Assembly: GCA_964023205.1 (NCBI GenBank)
Contig: OZ026842.1
Span: forward strand, 6,238,408 to 6,302,407
Origin: Lutraria lutraria
Lineage: Eukaryota; Mollusca; Bivalvia; Venerida; Mactridae
Length of the DNA stretch: 64,000 nucleotides
Reading direction: 5' to 3'
In this document: one piece after another, positions 47,416 to 60,100 of the stretch
How the letters are laid out: the number at the start of each line of letters is the position of its first letter
Numbering within the stretch: position 1 is the stretch's first letter
Made by a program: the position numbers and the translations under genes
The notes under the pieces: generated by a model
Databases searched by the model: none
Told to the model about the DNA's origin: nothing
What the model saw: only the letters and a program-made list of their open reading frames with translations

Positions 47416-47536
47416 CGTACTAGTATGTTAGCTGCTATCGTCTTTGTTTCAACCAAAATTAAAAAGATACAACATATAGATCTATACCGTCAATTATTAT
47501 TTCACAATGACCATAATTTTTATCAAAATCATCAAA

Positions 47537-47722
47537 TCAGAATTCCATTTTATCTTTGTGTGTTTCTAAAGCTAGTGTTTTAATTGCTCCCTCGAGTCCG
47601 GCAGCCAGGACATTTTCTCTGTCTTTTGTTTTCTTTAAATCATTGCTGTACACAGCGTCTTTCAAATGAATTTGAGTGACCCCGCTGTACAGAACCCGGG
47701 ACCAATATCCCAGATATTGCAA
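47537..47722 (-). CDS. Orphan open frame of 61 codons, possible terminal exon
   Basis: The frame is not recognised as any family. Its composition is more protein-like than its surroundings: balanced codons, few low-complexity runs, a soluble helical look (ENVLAAGLEGAIKTLALETH) and a C-terminus KDKMEF before TGA. An acceptor-like ttctgtacag occurs within it at about 47686, so the real exon could begin there. No partner exon or promoter was found in the 8 kb around it. It could be a last exon, a relic or chance. Confidence 0.22.
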   Translation of the reverse strand: MQYLGYWSRVLYSGVTQIHLKDAVYSNDLKKTKDRENVLAAGLEGAIKTLALETHKDKMEF

Positions 47723-50700
47723 ACGACTTAATAACTATAGATACGTTTGTACCACGGAATTAACAAAATAATTATTACTTCCGTGTTTGTACATATATAG
47801 AAGCTGTTCAATGTACCCCACCAGCGACCTAGTAAGATCATATGATGATTTCATTAATAAACGAAATCACAACCACGCAAATGCTTGGAGCGGAGGTCAA
47901 ACTTAAGGCAATCATTCGACTAGAAATTTTATGGTCCTTTGTTAAATATAAACACACCGCTGGCTGACTGTACTTTGAACAACAAATTAAGTTATTTATT
48001 GCTTGGTCATTTTATGATGATATTAGTTAGTGACAACCAAATATACCGTGTGTATTAGCTAGGACACTTAAGTTGTTTTATATAGAAATTTAACGTATAA
48101 AGGTTTCTTTTATTCCTTTGTTGGGTTTTATCAAATATCTAACACATAATGTTAAACTACCACGTGACGTGTCCTAGATCGTCACCCGCACACCAAAAAC
48201 TATTATGTATATTGATCATATTTATACGAAGCACACATGTGTTTTTCGCGAGGAGTTAATAAATAAACACTTGGCCACTTTGAACAGAGACGAGGAACTT
48301 TATATTGCCCGGATGATCAATTGTAAGTTTAATACTTTGTATTTCATGCGATATAATTTCGTGTCAAATATATATAGTGCGCGTACCATTCACCTCATAA
48401 AATGCAACATGTTCCACTCTGTATAAGCTGTAATATAGAAATTAGAATCAATATACATGCGTTAGTAATATCATGAATAGTAAATTTGAATAACTTGTAC
48501 ATTGCACTACTTCACAGATGTTACAATGATTGGAAAAGGTCGCATGTTCTGAGTTATTTGTGCTATCAGGGTGTAATTTGGGACCATATACATGTATGAT
48601 TGTGTTAAATAATAGATAAAATATAGATACCTCGCGCCTTTATGTCTTCTCGTATTTACGCTAAAATATTGTGATACAGTTAGTTTCGTTCCCAGGATGT
48701 GAACCTCCATCAAGTGGAATTAGGCTTAAGGTATACTTTATGCTGTATCAGGCCTAAAAAATTGTTTGTTTCTCGGGTTACATTCTTTTTTGTAATAGGG
48801 TAGGTATAGGTCGATCGGGCGCTTTTGTTAGTGTGTGGAAAGGTAAAAAACGGGAGAAAGTGGATTATACGTTTCTTGCGCTAATAAAATCTATGATGAA
48901 ATAATAAAATAGGGGAAATAAGGATTAATCGGATAACCATGGCAGAAACAAAACATTTTATGTCCTATTATCCTATACATGTATACATTTCTTATAGCTA
49001 AGCATTTTGTTCGATTTCTTCATCATGGTATTTACTTAAAAAACGACCAATATTTATAAAAGGTCCACATTAAATGTTTGTTTAATAGAAACCCTAACCC
49101 TGGAAATGCCTGCCGCCAATAAATTGAAGGTTGTAATAATAATATCCCTTGTGTCGGTAGAATTGTCCGTGTATTTCATTTTTCGATCATTATTGTCTCT
49201 GAGGTTTGCTAATCATTATTCTGTCATCACAATAATAACTGGAAAGTCATTTGGTTCGTCGCTAATACAATGTAATTCACATAATTATTTTGTCTTATAA
49301 TTTGCCTGGTGTGTCGTGAACTTGACTAGCCCTCTATTGTAAGGCAAGTTATTGAGTTTGTTTATTCTCGCCACTCAATGGGACAATCTCATATGGGCGA
49401 GCAATACGTATCATGACGGGATCTACAACACTAAAAGATGTTATTTGTGATACTCCGTTGATTTGTTTTTCCAACTATCAACGTTTGCTATTTGCTACTA
49501 CAAACCGACAAAGGTAATTAGTTAAACATGGTTGACACTTTATTCTGTATCGGGTTACGTCCGACTTTTATTCTTCGTAATTTACCCGAACGATACATAT
49601 TATGCATGTAAGGCAATATCGGATATGCTGATATGTATGCGTTGTAGGTATACGTATATGCACGCTAGTTTGGTATATTATATACCTTTCAACAGGTAAA
49701 CCTACAATTTGCAATGACATAGCTATTTCATTATTATTTATTTGCCTATAGCTATATATGCTATACATAACAAACGAATACATTATGTCATAATTATGTA
49801 CGAATGTTGTATACCACGTTGATGACACTTTTAGACAGTTTATGTCTATGATAACTTAAATTTAAACTTGCTAAGACAGCCGCTTATGGTGCATTTCGTG
49901 GGTTTTTTATAACTGTATATTTATATATTAAACAAACCAGGGTTATAATGTATATCGTTGAAATTTCTATCGATAATGAGACCTTGAACAGTAGGCTATT
50001 TAAGTTAACTTAAATTGTTTTTGTAATATTTTGGCGCGATATTTAATCATTTAATATGGTTAAGTATATTATGTAATGCACATGAAGCACTGTAAACATG
50101 AACAGCATACGTTTAAATTTATATCAAATCTGAATGTCTTTGTTAAAATTGTTCCTCAGGTTGAAATAACAGTTAACTGGCTAGCACTTATAAAACATCT
50201 TGTAAAATCAGTACTTTGTTTGAGCGAAAATATAGGTCAGCGTGTATCTAAATTATGCTAAAAGTTAAAGATTTTATCGTAACGTACGGGACCATGCAGT
50301 AATGCCAATATGATGCTCTAGATACGGTACACAGTGCTCCAGATGTGGAAAAAAATACCATGATACTGTACCACATGAGCTGATAAAAAATACTTATAGA
50401 TAGCTAGACTTAACATAAACAATCTTATACATTTTTTGCTTTAAAAATGTGGCTGTGACAGTATTAACGGACTATAATTATAACGTACATGTACATAAAA
50501 GGATATATATATAAAGCTTGAATGACCTAAATAGACGTATTAGATTGTTAATTGGTACTCAACAGTTTATGAACATGGACGTGTATGAAAGGTCAGTAGA
50601 GATGACAGTTAATCGGCTAGGATGTTATCTTTATACTTTTAAAGTAGGTGTCGGCGATAAACTATAGATTAGTTTAATGTAGTAACTAGTATTTAACTGT

Positions 50701-51416
50701 ACACTGGATTTACAAATAATACGAATGTTGGATAATGTGAACATTTTGGCGAAGGTGGTTAGTATATTAAAGTAACTATTTATATGTGGATACTTTAATT
50801 ATTTTGAATAGACTGCAAGTAATGTGGACTTTATATAACGAATACGATTGTATGTGTAATGGTTTTTCTCAAGTCATGGTACAAACTTATTATTAGTCGA
50901 TCAGCATATCTACTGGGACCAATATACGCATGTTTATATGGGTTCCATTTTTTAAAAAATTGCTTACTATAGTTAATCGCCAAACACAGGGATTCGAATC
51001 TTCAAGATATTAGCAATATCTTTTGATTTAGAGTTGGTAATCAAGATGTGAAAACACGTTCACATATTACAATTAAATTGCCAATATTCGTGTTTTTTTT
51101 CATTATCGAATAAGCACAAACTGCACGAATGGCTTATTAGTTAGGGTTGGTTATACATAGATCTATTATATGCGTTAATATTGCGTATCAATATTTGTGA
51201 TCAATGTTGTGTGAACAAATATTTCAATGAACTTCGATGTTAATATAAATATAACAGCCATGTTAAATTTCAGGTTAAAATTCTCAAGTTCAGGGACGCT
51301 CTAGCAAGTGGGTCCTTGTACTTTTCAAACCGCGTGTATTAATTCACGATTGAGAAAATAATAGTGAAGTCTGAACACTGAATATTGGGAATAAAAGTCT
51401 ATCAATCTATGTTAAC

Positions 51417-51619
51417 TACAATCAAAACCTGTAAACAAAGACGACACTCGGGAAAGACAAAATGTGACCTTTATTGACATGTATACTAGCTATATATGGC
51501 CTTTAATCAGAGGTCATTTTGTTCTAAATAATTAAAATTGTTAACAGGATGACGTACCTCTGTATACACAGGGTGGCCTTTACTTGGAGGTGGCCATTAA
51601 TACAATATTGACTGTACTT
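51417..51619. mobile_element. MITE gtcaaacctg family, diverged copy
   Basis: It begins caatcaaaacctgtaaacaa, contains tggcctttaatcagaggtca and gggtggcctttacttggagg, and ends caatattgactgta. The arrangement is as in 29896-30084. Confidence 0.5.
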
Positions 51620-53016
51620 AGTTAATTCATTGTAGTGTAGAGTCCCTGGTTTATTTAACACGTATTATTTAACTCTGACCAGGGGTGCTATAATTATATA
51701 TATTGTAACATAGAATATCCTTGCTTTGACCAATTAACTAGTGCGCGCATGTATGCCACACACAATACGAAAATAGAAAATTGTCCAAATGGATAGTGTT
51801 GGTGTCTAGTGTACCTATTTGACACTGACTGAACACAGAGAAGAACGCAATGAAGTGTTTCGGAATGTTTTATAAATTTATAGTGTATTTTACCTGGGAC
51901 CAATATACGCATATATTGATACCATGGTAACATTTTTTCAAATGTTCTGACTCAAAATCATTGCTATAATTGTGATTTAACGAGCTTAATTAGCGACAAT
52001 GTGACAAGAGACTTAAATCTTAAGTCTTGTCGAGTACAATGATTGTATATCTCTTGGTAATTGAGCTACTTGTGTTTGTCTCGTAAGTACGGAAATGTAG
52101 CGTAACAAGGTGAACTTTAATCTTGTCCAATGGCGGATGTTATTGCGTAGCTAGATTTTTAATTTTTTTTTACTTATTTATGTCGAATGCCAAAAACGTA
52201 TGTATCTTTTATGTAAATATTTTGATTGAAAATATTTATTAGAAGTAAACAAAATTGAAAATACAATGTTTTGTATCTAGAAATAGCTTTTACCTCACCG
52301 TTTTATGTTCGCGTAATTTCGGATGAAAGTTTTCGGATAAAAATAAACTAAACGTTGATTCAAGTTCAATTACAGCTGTCTGTTTCTGACTTTGATATTT
52401 TCATGTTTAGTTTTACTTGTTGTGTGTTTTTTGTTTATAAATGGAATTTTACCTAAAACTTAGGGTTTGGATAGGTTTTCCAATAAGTTGAAGGTCATCC
52501 ATTAATCATTAATGTATTGTCACCCTCTGATATTCGCAAATCTGTGGTACAGAGTTGTAACTAAAATGGTCCATATAAAACAGAATGATAATATTAAAAT
52601 ACCAGTATTTAGGGCTTTTTTTCCTTCTATAGCAGGGGCCATTATTTACCGTTAACAGGCGTCTTCTCATCGGGAAAATTCTTTAACATCATACAGTTTT
52701 CCCCTGAAAATAAAATTCAATTTGATTTTTACGTGAAGTTTTTTCTTCCACCATTTCTAAATAATTTTGAATGAAAATTTTACATTTCAAGCTACATTGT
52801 TTAGTGATACGGAGATTGCTGTAAATATTATGTGACTTTTTCGATTTAACTCATGGTTGGATAGCAGAACTTTAGCACGCATATATTATTATTATATCAT
52901 ATGAGAACATAACGTATCACACATGACATTGCAAAAATATATGGAAGTTTCTTTTCAACTCGTGTGATGTCATTGATATGTGCACAGTGCCAATAATTTA
53001 CGAAAGGTTAACGAAG

Positions 53017-53214
53017 CCAGAGCTTTTTTCCCTTCTATAGCAGGGGCCATTCATAGGCGTCTTCCCCTCAGGAAAATTCTTTAAAATCATGCAGTTTTCC
53101 CCCAAAATTCAATTTACATCAAGTTTTTTCTTCCCCTTTTGCAAAAATTATGCGTTATTTTCCCCCAAATTTAAGGAAAAGGCCCCTTCCCCTACCTGTG
53201 AAAAAAAGCCCTGG
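53017..53214. mobile_element. MITE of about 198 bp, ccagagctttttt ends
   Basis: The left end is ccagagcttttttcccttct and the right end is ctgtgaaaaaaagccctgg, imperfect inverted repeats. The interior is C-rich on the plus strand (cccctcaggaaaattcttt, ttttccccca). A related left half lies at 52609-52760. Single ends occur at 42585-42690 and 55270-55300. Confidence 0.6.
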
Positions 53215-54153
53215 AAGCTTTCTGAAATGCTTGGCAAATGTTATACACAAACAATTATGCATCAAATTTTGTCCTCCATTATCCATACATAATAATAAAT
53301 ATTGTTTTCCGTTTAAAGTTATTTCTCAAGGAAGGAAATGCTAAATGAGATCAGATATGATTCCCTTCTGTACCATTTTGGGAACCTTTTGATCACAATC
53401 TTGCCAGGTCTTTTGTGCATTGAAAATAATACCAATTTTAAGACATATGTGGCTTTAATTAATTTAATTTTAAGTTACACTGACATAGACCAGAGTTTTA
53501 GCTTATATTGTAGACAAGATACGTTGCTTTTGTCTCAGTTATTCTTGAAACTAAAATGTTGTCCCATTCATATATTAATTTCATTACAAGTTTGCTTTAA
53601 TTTTTAAAATGATTATTTCTTTAAATTTCTAAAACTGGTTCACTCAACAGTTGTCAAATTATATATAATTAAATGATTTTTTATTTATAAAGCCTAAAAA
53701 TTCATAATTGTTTGTATCTTTTTTGTCCTCAGACTTCATTTCAGTATTATGAGTATATGAATAGGTCTTAATGGAGCATGATTATGACGACTAGGTGCAA
53801 AATTTTGATTTCCTTATAAGTTAAATGCATCATTTGGTTAAAACTGCTTCTGTTCAGTCATTCTAATTGATGATTCTTTTCGAGTTTTGAATTAAACTCC
53901 ATAGTCCATGTGGTCAGATGAACTGTATTAATTGTTTTGTTTTTGGAAAAGGGGAAGAAGGTAGGCACTGGTAAAAGGGGGAAATTACTTGAAAGAGGTA
54001 AATTTGTGCAAATAGGCGAAAAAGATTTTTTTTGGGAAAATTTAGCTCATTTTCTGAGGGGAAGACACTGACTATCACTGTCACTCTCTTCATAAGAAAC
54101 CCTAATTCATTACAATAGTTATAATATCGCCTTGTTTTACTTACAGCGGCTAA

Positions 54154-57100
54154 ATGATTGAGCAGGTGACAGCCAGTTGTATTACACCAGAAATGAACGA
54201 CCCAAGAGAGGATGGAAGTCGTTGGTTGGTTGTTCTTGGGTCATTTTTTGTACAGTTTATAATATGTGGAATAACATACAGCTTGGGAATCTTTCAAGTT
54301 GTATTTCAAGATGTTTTCACGGAGGATCATTTTGACACTTCATGGGCTGGAGCCATACTTCTATATATAACAGCTTTGACTAGTAAGTTTAACATACTAA
54401 TATAGTATATATATAAATACTTATGAAATGTTATATACTGTATATAATACGAACAAACTGTTTACATTCTTCATCTATTGATAAATAGACTAGTATTAGT
54501 AATAACTGGCCATCTGAACTTTGAATTTAGAATCTCTTTACTGTTCTTATGTGCTGTGCATCACATCATCTTTTATCATTTTATGCCATAAATCAGCAGA
54601 TTTTAATGCTACAGTGTAATTGTCAAATGATCATTGGAAATGGAACTATTAAAACTGCTTTATTTGATCTGATGCAAAAAAAACAGTCAAAATACTGACT
54701 AAAAGGCTAAGTTTATAATATGGCTTATGCTATTACCTTGGTATTAATGTTCATTTACTTGTCATGTGAATTGATAGTGTCTATGTTTATATCTGAATCA
54801 TGTTCAAATACTGTCTGCTGTATGAAATTAAAAAAAAAACGACATGCATTTAACTGAAGTAAAAATTGTTAAAAAGGTTGTAGTGCTTCTACTAGATTCA
54901 TGAAATGTTAAACTATTTGAATAAGAGGAATAAATCTTTTTTACTGCCTGATAGCATTCCGGATATATTCATTTTCTAGTTTATCTCCATTTCATGTCAT
55001 TAAATATTCTTATTAATAATTAATTTCCAGGTGTATTGTTCCGATGCCTTATGAGCAAGTTTGGAAGTCGTGTTTGTGTGATGGTAGGTGGATTGATAGC
55101 AGCTTCGGGACTAGCTCTCTCTGTATTTGTTACCTCACTTTTCCAGCTCTATCTTACATATGGAGTAATGACAGGTAAACACCCTTATCCTTATTTCTTC
55201 TGTTTAAAGTGTGGCAATCTGTTCGCACCATCTTTGATTAGAAATTCTTTTTATTTATGATAATCAATCAGGGCCTTTTTTCCTTCTATAACAGAGGTTG
55301 AAATTTGGTGACTTCCCAATTGCAAAAGGTTATTTTTTTCCCGATTCGGGGAAAGAAATTGGGTAACAATTGTTTGTGATGCAGTTCACCGGCAACGTCT
55401 ATTATGGAATGCAATTTTTATTGGAGGGTTAGCTGGTTCCTATACTGAAAAAATGGAGGGAGCACTTATTATTTACTTTATTTTATTTCATTTAATATGT
55501 ACATATTTAGTATGTAAGTAAAGATGTTAGCATATACATATAATTAATTATTAATGATTTGTATCTGCTAGAATTTAATGAGAAGTGCTTTGTAAGTGTG
55601 TTTTATTAACTATCTACTAATTTGCTATCTAGATAGTATCATCACAATATACTTTATCTTATTAAGGATTGAACTCTACAGTGTGGTATCATTATTATAA
55701 CAGTTAACACAATTCAAATCCATTATAACAGTCTTTGAAATGTCAATGATTCGTCTATCTGTGACCTATTTATGATGACCTGATTTACCGGATGGTCTGA
55801 TTTTAGGTAGTTGTGTGCTCATTGGCTGGTACCCATGGCCTGATTTCTTCTAAGGTTGTATAGGGGGTTACCAGTAATTGATCATGTACACATCAGTGAT
55901 ATCTTGTGTAAATATTTCTAATCATGAAATTACTATCTACTGATAAAACTGTAAATTCTAAATTCATTTTAAGATAATTTAAATCATGTATACTGCTTGT
56001 GTATTGATAAATATTGTAATTTCACTTACAACATAGGAATTATCTTATCTACATTTTGATTGGCTTGACTTAAGTTGACACTACCCACTCGTGTGATTTT
56101 GTGACCTGTAAGTAGCTGTTATGTGGGCTGAAGTAATGTGACAGATCTTAAAACCATAGATAGTACAGATAAAAAATAGTCTCACTGCTTATGTTAAATG
56201 TAACATATAGCAGTCTGCTACCTTATCAGAGTGCCTCATTGTAAGCCTTAATGTGTCATTTCGGGCAGTAAGTACTGTTAGTAAGTTGGGGTGCAACAAT
56301 ATGGCATTTATAACCCATATTGTGATATATTGCAATACAGTCAACCCATATTGCAATAAAATACAGAGAAGTAAAGAAAAACACTATGAAACTAAAGCCA
56401 TTGTCAAATAAAGTGTTAATCCATTACCACATAGAGATGATATAACTGTTCAAGGTAGTTCATTCAACATACAGTGTATTCAGTAGATGGCTTATCAGTA
56501 TCAGTTTTACACACTGTACCAATATAGGTTTATTGGAAAACTGCAATTCCATGTTATTGTACTATTCAGGGCCGTAGGAATGTGTTGGAGGGGGGGGGGG
56601 GGGGGGGGGCTAGTTTTGGCTGTAATGCTGTAATGGTAGTTAAAAGGGGCAATAATTGATTCTCCCCCTCTCCCCGTTGTGTCAGAAAACTCCAAAATTT
56701 GCCCCCCCCCCCCATCTGAAATTGTAAAAGTGACTGATTTATATTGTATGATTTATTGTACATTGTGTGCATACTTTGTGTATTTCAGGAGTTGGGTTTG
56801 GTCTAGCTTGTACACCATCTATAATGATTATAGAACAACACTTCCATCGTAATCGCTTTCAAGCTGTCAGTGTCGCCGCTGGTGGCGTGGGTACCGGAAT
56901 TATCACATTCCCTTTTATGATCAAACATCTGCTGGAGTTTTACGCCTGGAGAGGCACATTGCTGATTCTTGCTGGTATGGCATTCAACTTGTGTGTATGT
57001 GGAGCACTTATGTTTCCTGTACATAAAGCCAAAGAAATTAGACTGCAGCCATTGTTGTCCTGTTTTCCTCTACGGAATCCTATATTTCATGGATTATGTA

Positions 57101-60100
57101 TCAGCAATTTCTTCTGGAGTTTTGGATCTACCATTGTGTACATGTACTTACCAGCTTATGCTATCAATGAAAACACTGATCTTGAAAGTTCCTACCTTCT
57201 TGTGTCTTGTATCGGCATCGCTAGTTTTACGTCTCGTACAATTTTTGCTTTCATGGGTCGCAAAAGCGCCCTTGATGATGTCACAGCTGTATTGTGCTCT
57301 GTGACCCTCGGTGTTGTACTAACCGGTGTAGCGCCGATGATGTTTGAGAAGTATGCCGGACAAATCGGTTTCACATTAATATTTGGATTTTATAGTGGAT
57401 ATTGGACTACCTTCCTATCTCAGATCTCAAGAGAGCTTGTGGGGCCAGAATATATAGCTATGGGTAATGGGTACCTTAGCTTCATGATAGCAGTAGGAAG
57501 CCTGCTGGGCGGGCCTTGCGCAGGTACAAATTTTTCTTCTGTTTATTTTGTCATAATGGAACAAACATTATAATGTATATATATATTATAATGTTGGTTC
57601 CATAGAGGTATATTCAGTAGATTCTTATATTTATGAATAATTAACAGCAATTGGATAGGGCTGTGGATCGTTGGGTAAGTGGCGATCCGATCCAATCTAA
57701 GATTCAACACTTACGATCCACAAATTGAGTCACAAATCTTTTGTTATCAATTAACCCATCTAAAACTTCAAAATTGCAGTCCTGAAGACAGATAAAACAT
57801 TTTTAGGAATAATGAAGTAAATCAATATAAATTGTTCTATGGCTTAAATTTATACGTACTCCCTTCCAGTTAATTGATTTACCAGCATCAGTATTTAAAG
57901 AACCGATTGGACATCTTGGCAAACAAAGTAGTCCGTGATGAGACAAGAACTATTCAGAGAAAAGAATTTTTAAGAACAAAGAATACACTTTTAATATGTT
58001 AAAAAACAAAATCGCGAACCACGATCTTAGTAATGACGATTATTCATACTCGATTTTTCAATTTGATTTGTGAATACCCGAGTACTCGGATACTCGCCAC
58101 AGCCCTAAAATTGGAAGCTAAGTATGGGAGGGACTCCTGATTTTAACGATGGTCTCCCCATTCAAAAAGGTTAGTGTCGAAATCTGCAAACACATTTGTG
58201 ACCATAGAATGAGTTCTAGTTTTTTGGGATGTTTAAATTTAGTATTTTACCAAGCTCCAGCTAGCAAGAGGCCACATAATCGATCCGGCTGTCAGAGCAG
58301 GATTTTCTAGACGAATTATACTTATGAGTATTAGTTTATTATAGCTGTTTGCGAGTATATAGTGTAGTGTCTATTACTAGTTTGGCTAATCCTGATATTC
58401 AAAGCAGGAATTTTTTGGGGGCGATTTTATAGCCGAAATTCGGTCATATTCCCAATGGAAAATAGTGCCTTTTTTCCCAATTCACAGACAAAAATTCCCA
58501 ATAACATTTTTTATAAGTTCATTAACATCACTATTGGTAGTAAATACCTTATTCTGCTACTGTTCTGTGGGAGAATAAGTAGAATAAGTTGAACATTGCA
58601 AAAATTGTAGTTATACATTTTTCCCAATTTCGATTAAAACACCGCGAAAATTCCCAATCCCAAGGGTATGGGTCATATTCCCAAAATACCGAGAAAAAAC
58701 CCTGCAAAGTATTGCTCTGATTTTTCACAAAAATACATGGTTATAGTAGACTTGTTTTAATAGTTTACTTGAACTGTTAAGACTGCCTTGTATATGAATC
58801 ACATAGTATTAGTATAAAAAAGCTGAGTACATTATGTCCAGTGATCAAGTGTTGGTATCCTGAATCAATTTACATTATGCCTACATAAAGTTATATTAAT
58901 ACACCTTACATCAAGTTATAAAAACGTGAAACTTAAGTATAAAGTATTTACGTAATTTTTTTTTACTGTAGCTAGGACTGTTAGTTATTTTCGGATTTTA
59001 TTTTGAATATTAGGTGTTGTGTATCAGTATTATTCAAAATGTGTATGATTACACCTATAAAACATATAATTTATATTTGGTATCAAAGTATCAAATTTAA
59101 GTCATGACTGGTGATAGCTTCAAGCTTTGTCATCATTGAGTCATTCATATAGAGGATGACATATATATTAATATATCTTGGTCTAGTTTCTACTTCAACA
59201 AGATTTGAACATCTATCTCACATTCTGTCTACCAGCTAATCTCAGACTTGTTTAGGCTTAAGTTAAAATTAAGTTTGTTTGCCCTTTACCGACCGACCCG
59301 AAAAAATCATGCCGACTCAAAACATTTTATTGCAAAATCTGGGAGAACTTTATTTTTATACTTGGGAAAATATACATGTACTCAGTGCTTTTAGATAAAC
59401 ATTTAAAGTAGGTATCATTTGAAGTAATGAATGAAAACAATGTGTGTTAAGGCACTGAGTACATGTTTATGGTTGATTAAAGCAAACAATAAATGGTTGT
59501 ATGGTAGCAGAATACATAAAATGAATATAGAATGCTTTTACATGCTAGGTAAAGGTCAAATTCAGAAATAAAATAAAGTATTTTTCCTACCTACCGACCC
59601 TCTTCTAAAATTCAGGGTCGGTAAAGGGCAAACAAACATATTTTTAATTTAGGCCTTATGTTTCTCCTGGATGAGTGATAAAATAAAATAGATCTATATT
59701 AATTTTGATATCCAAATGCACTATTTTATACTCAGGAAACATGATGTCAAGTGAGTTTAAGCCATTTAGAAGTATGATAATACAAATATGTTAATTCTGG
59801 GCTTGACATATTCATTTGTCAACTTGAATTTATTGTAGAAATTGACTACGGGTGAGGCTTAAAGTAAAATTAAATGCCGTCCCAAAAAAATCTATTGCAT
59901 AATCTGGGAGAATTTTTATATTCACACTTTTGAGTTGCTTTCAGCTGATTTCCTCTTTCTGATCATTTGTAAAGCATACAATAATTGAATAAATGGTTAT
60001 ATGGTTACAGGTAGTAGAATGCATAAAAAATTAAAATAATGATATAAATTAATGCTTCTAGATGGAACTTCCGAAGTGTAATTTCATGCTAAGTAAAGGT

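Larger units (their letters stand above)
47723..54146. other. Upstream region of the right-hand transporter
   Basis: About 6.4 kb without a recognised coding exon; 5'UTR exon(s) and the promoter of the transporter gene should lie here but cannot be placed. Repeats seen: a TTAGGCCTAAA-type end at 48749-48780, a paired ctgggaccaatatacgcat motif at 50914 and 51895, an element at 51417-51619, and nested aaaaaaagccctgg elements at 52609-53214. Confidence 0.45.

Noticed and set aside
56507..56772. Proline- and glycine-rich frames near 56.6 kb
   Set aside because: They come from poly-G and poly-C runs in an intron.
56803..57374. Frames on the other strand and in other frames over transporter exon 3
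   Set aside because: They are shadows of the 735-nt exon with clear SLC16 motifs.
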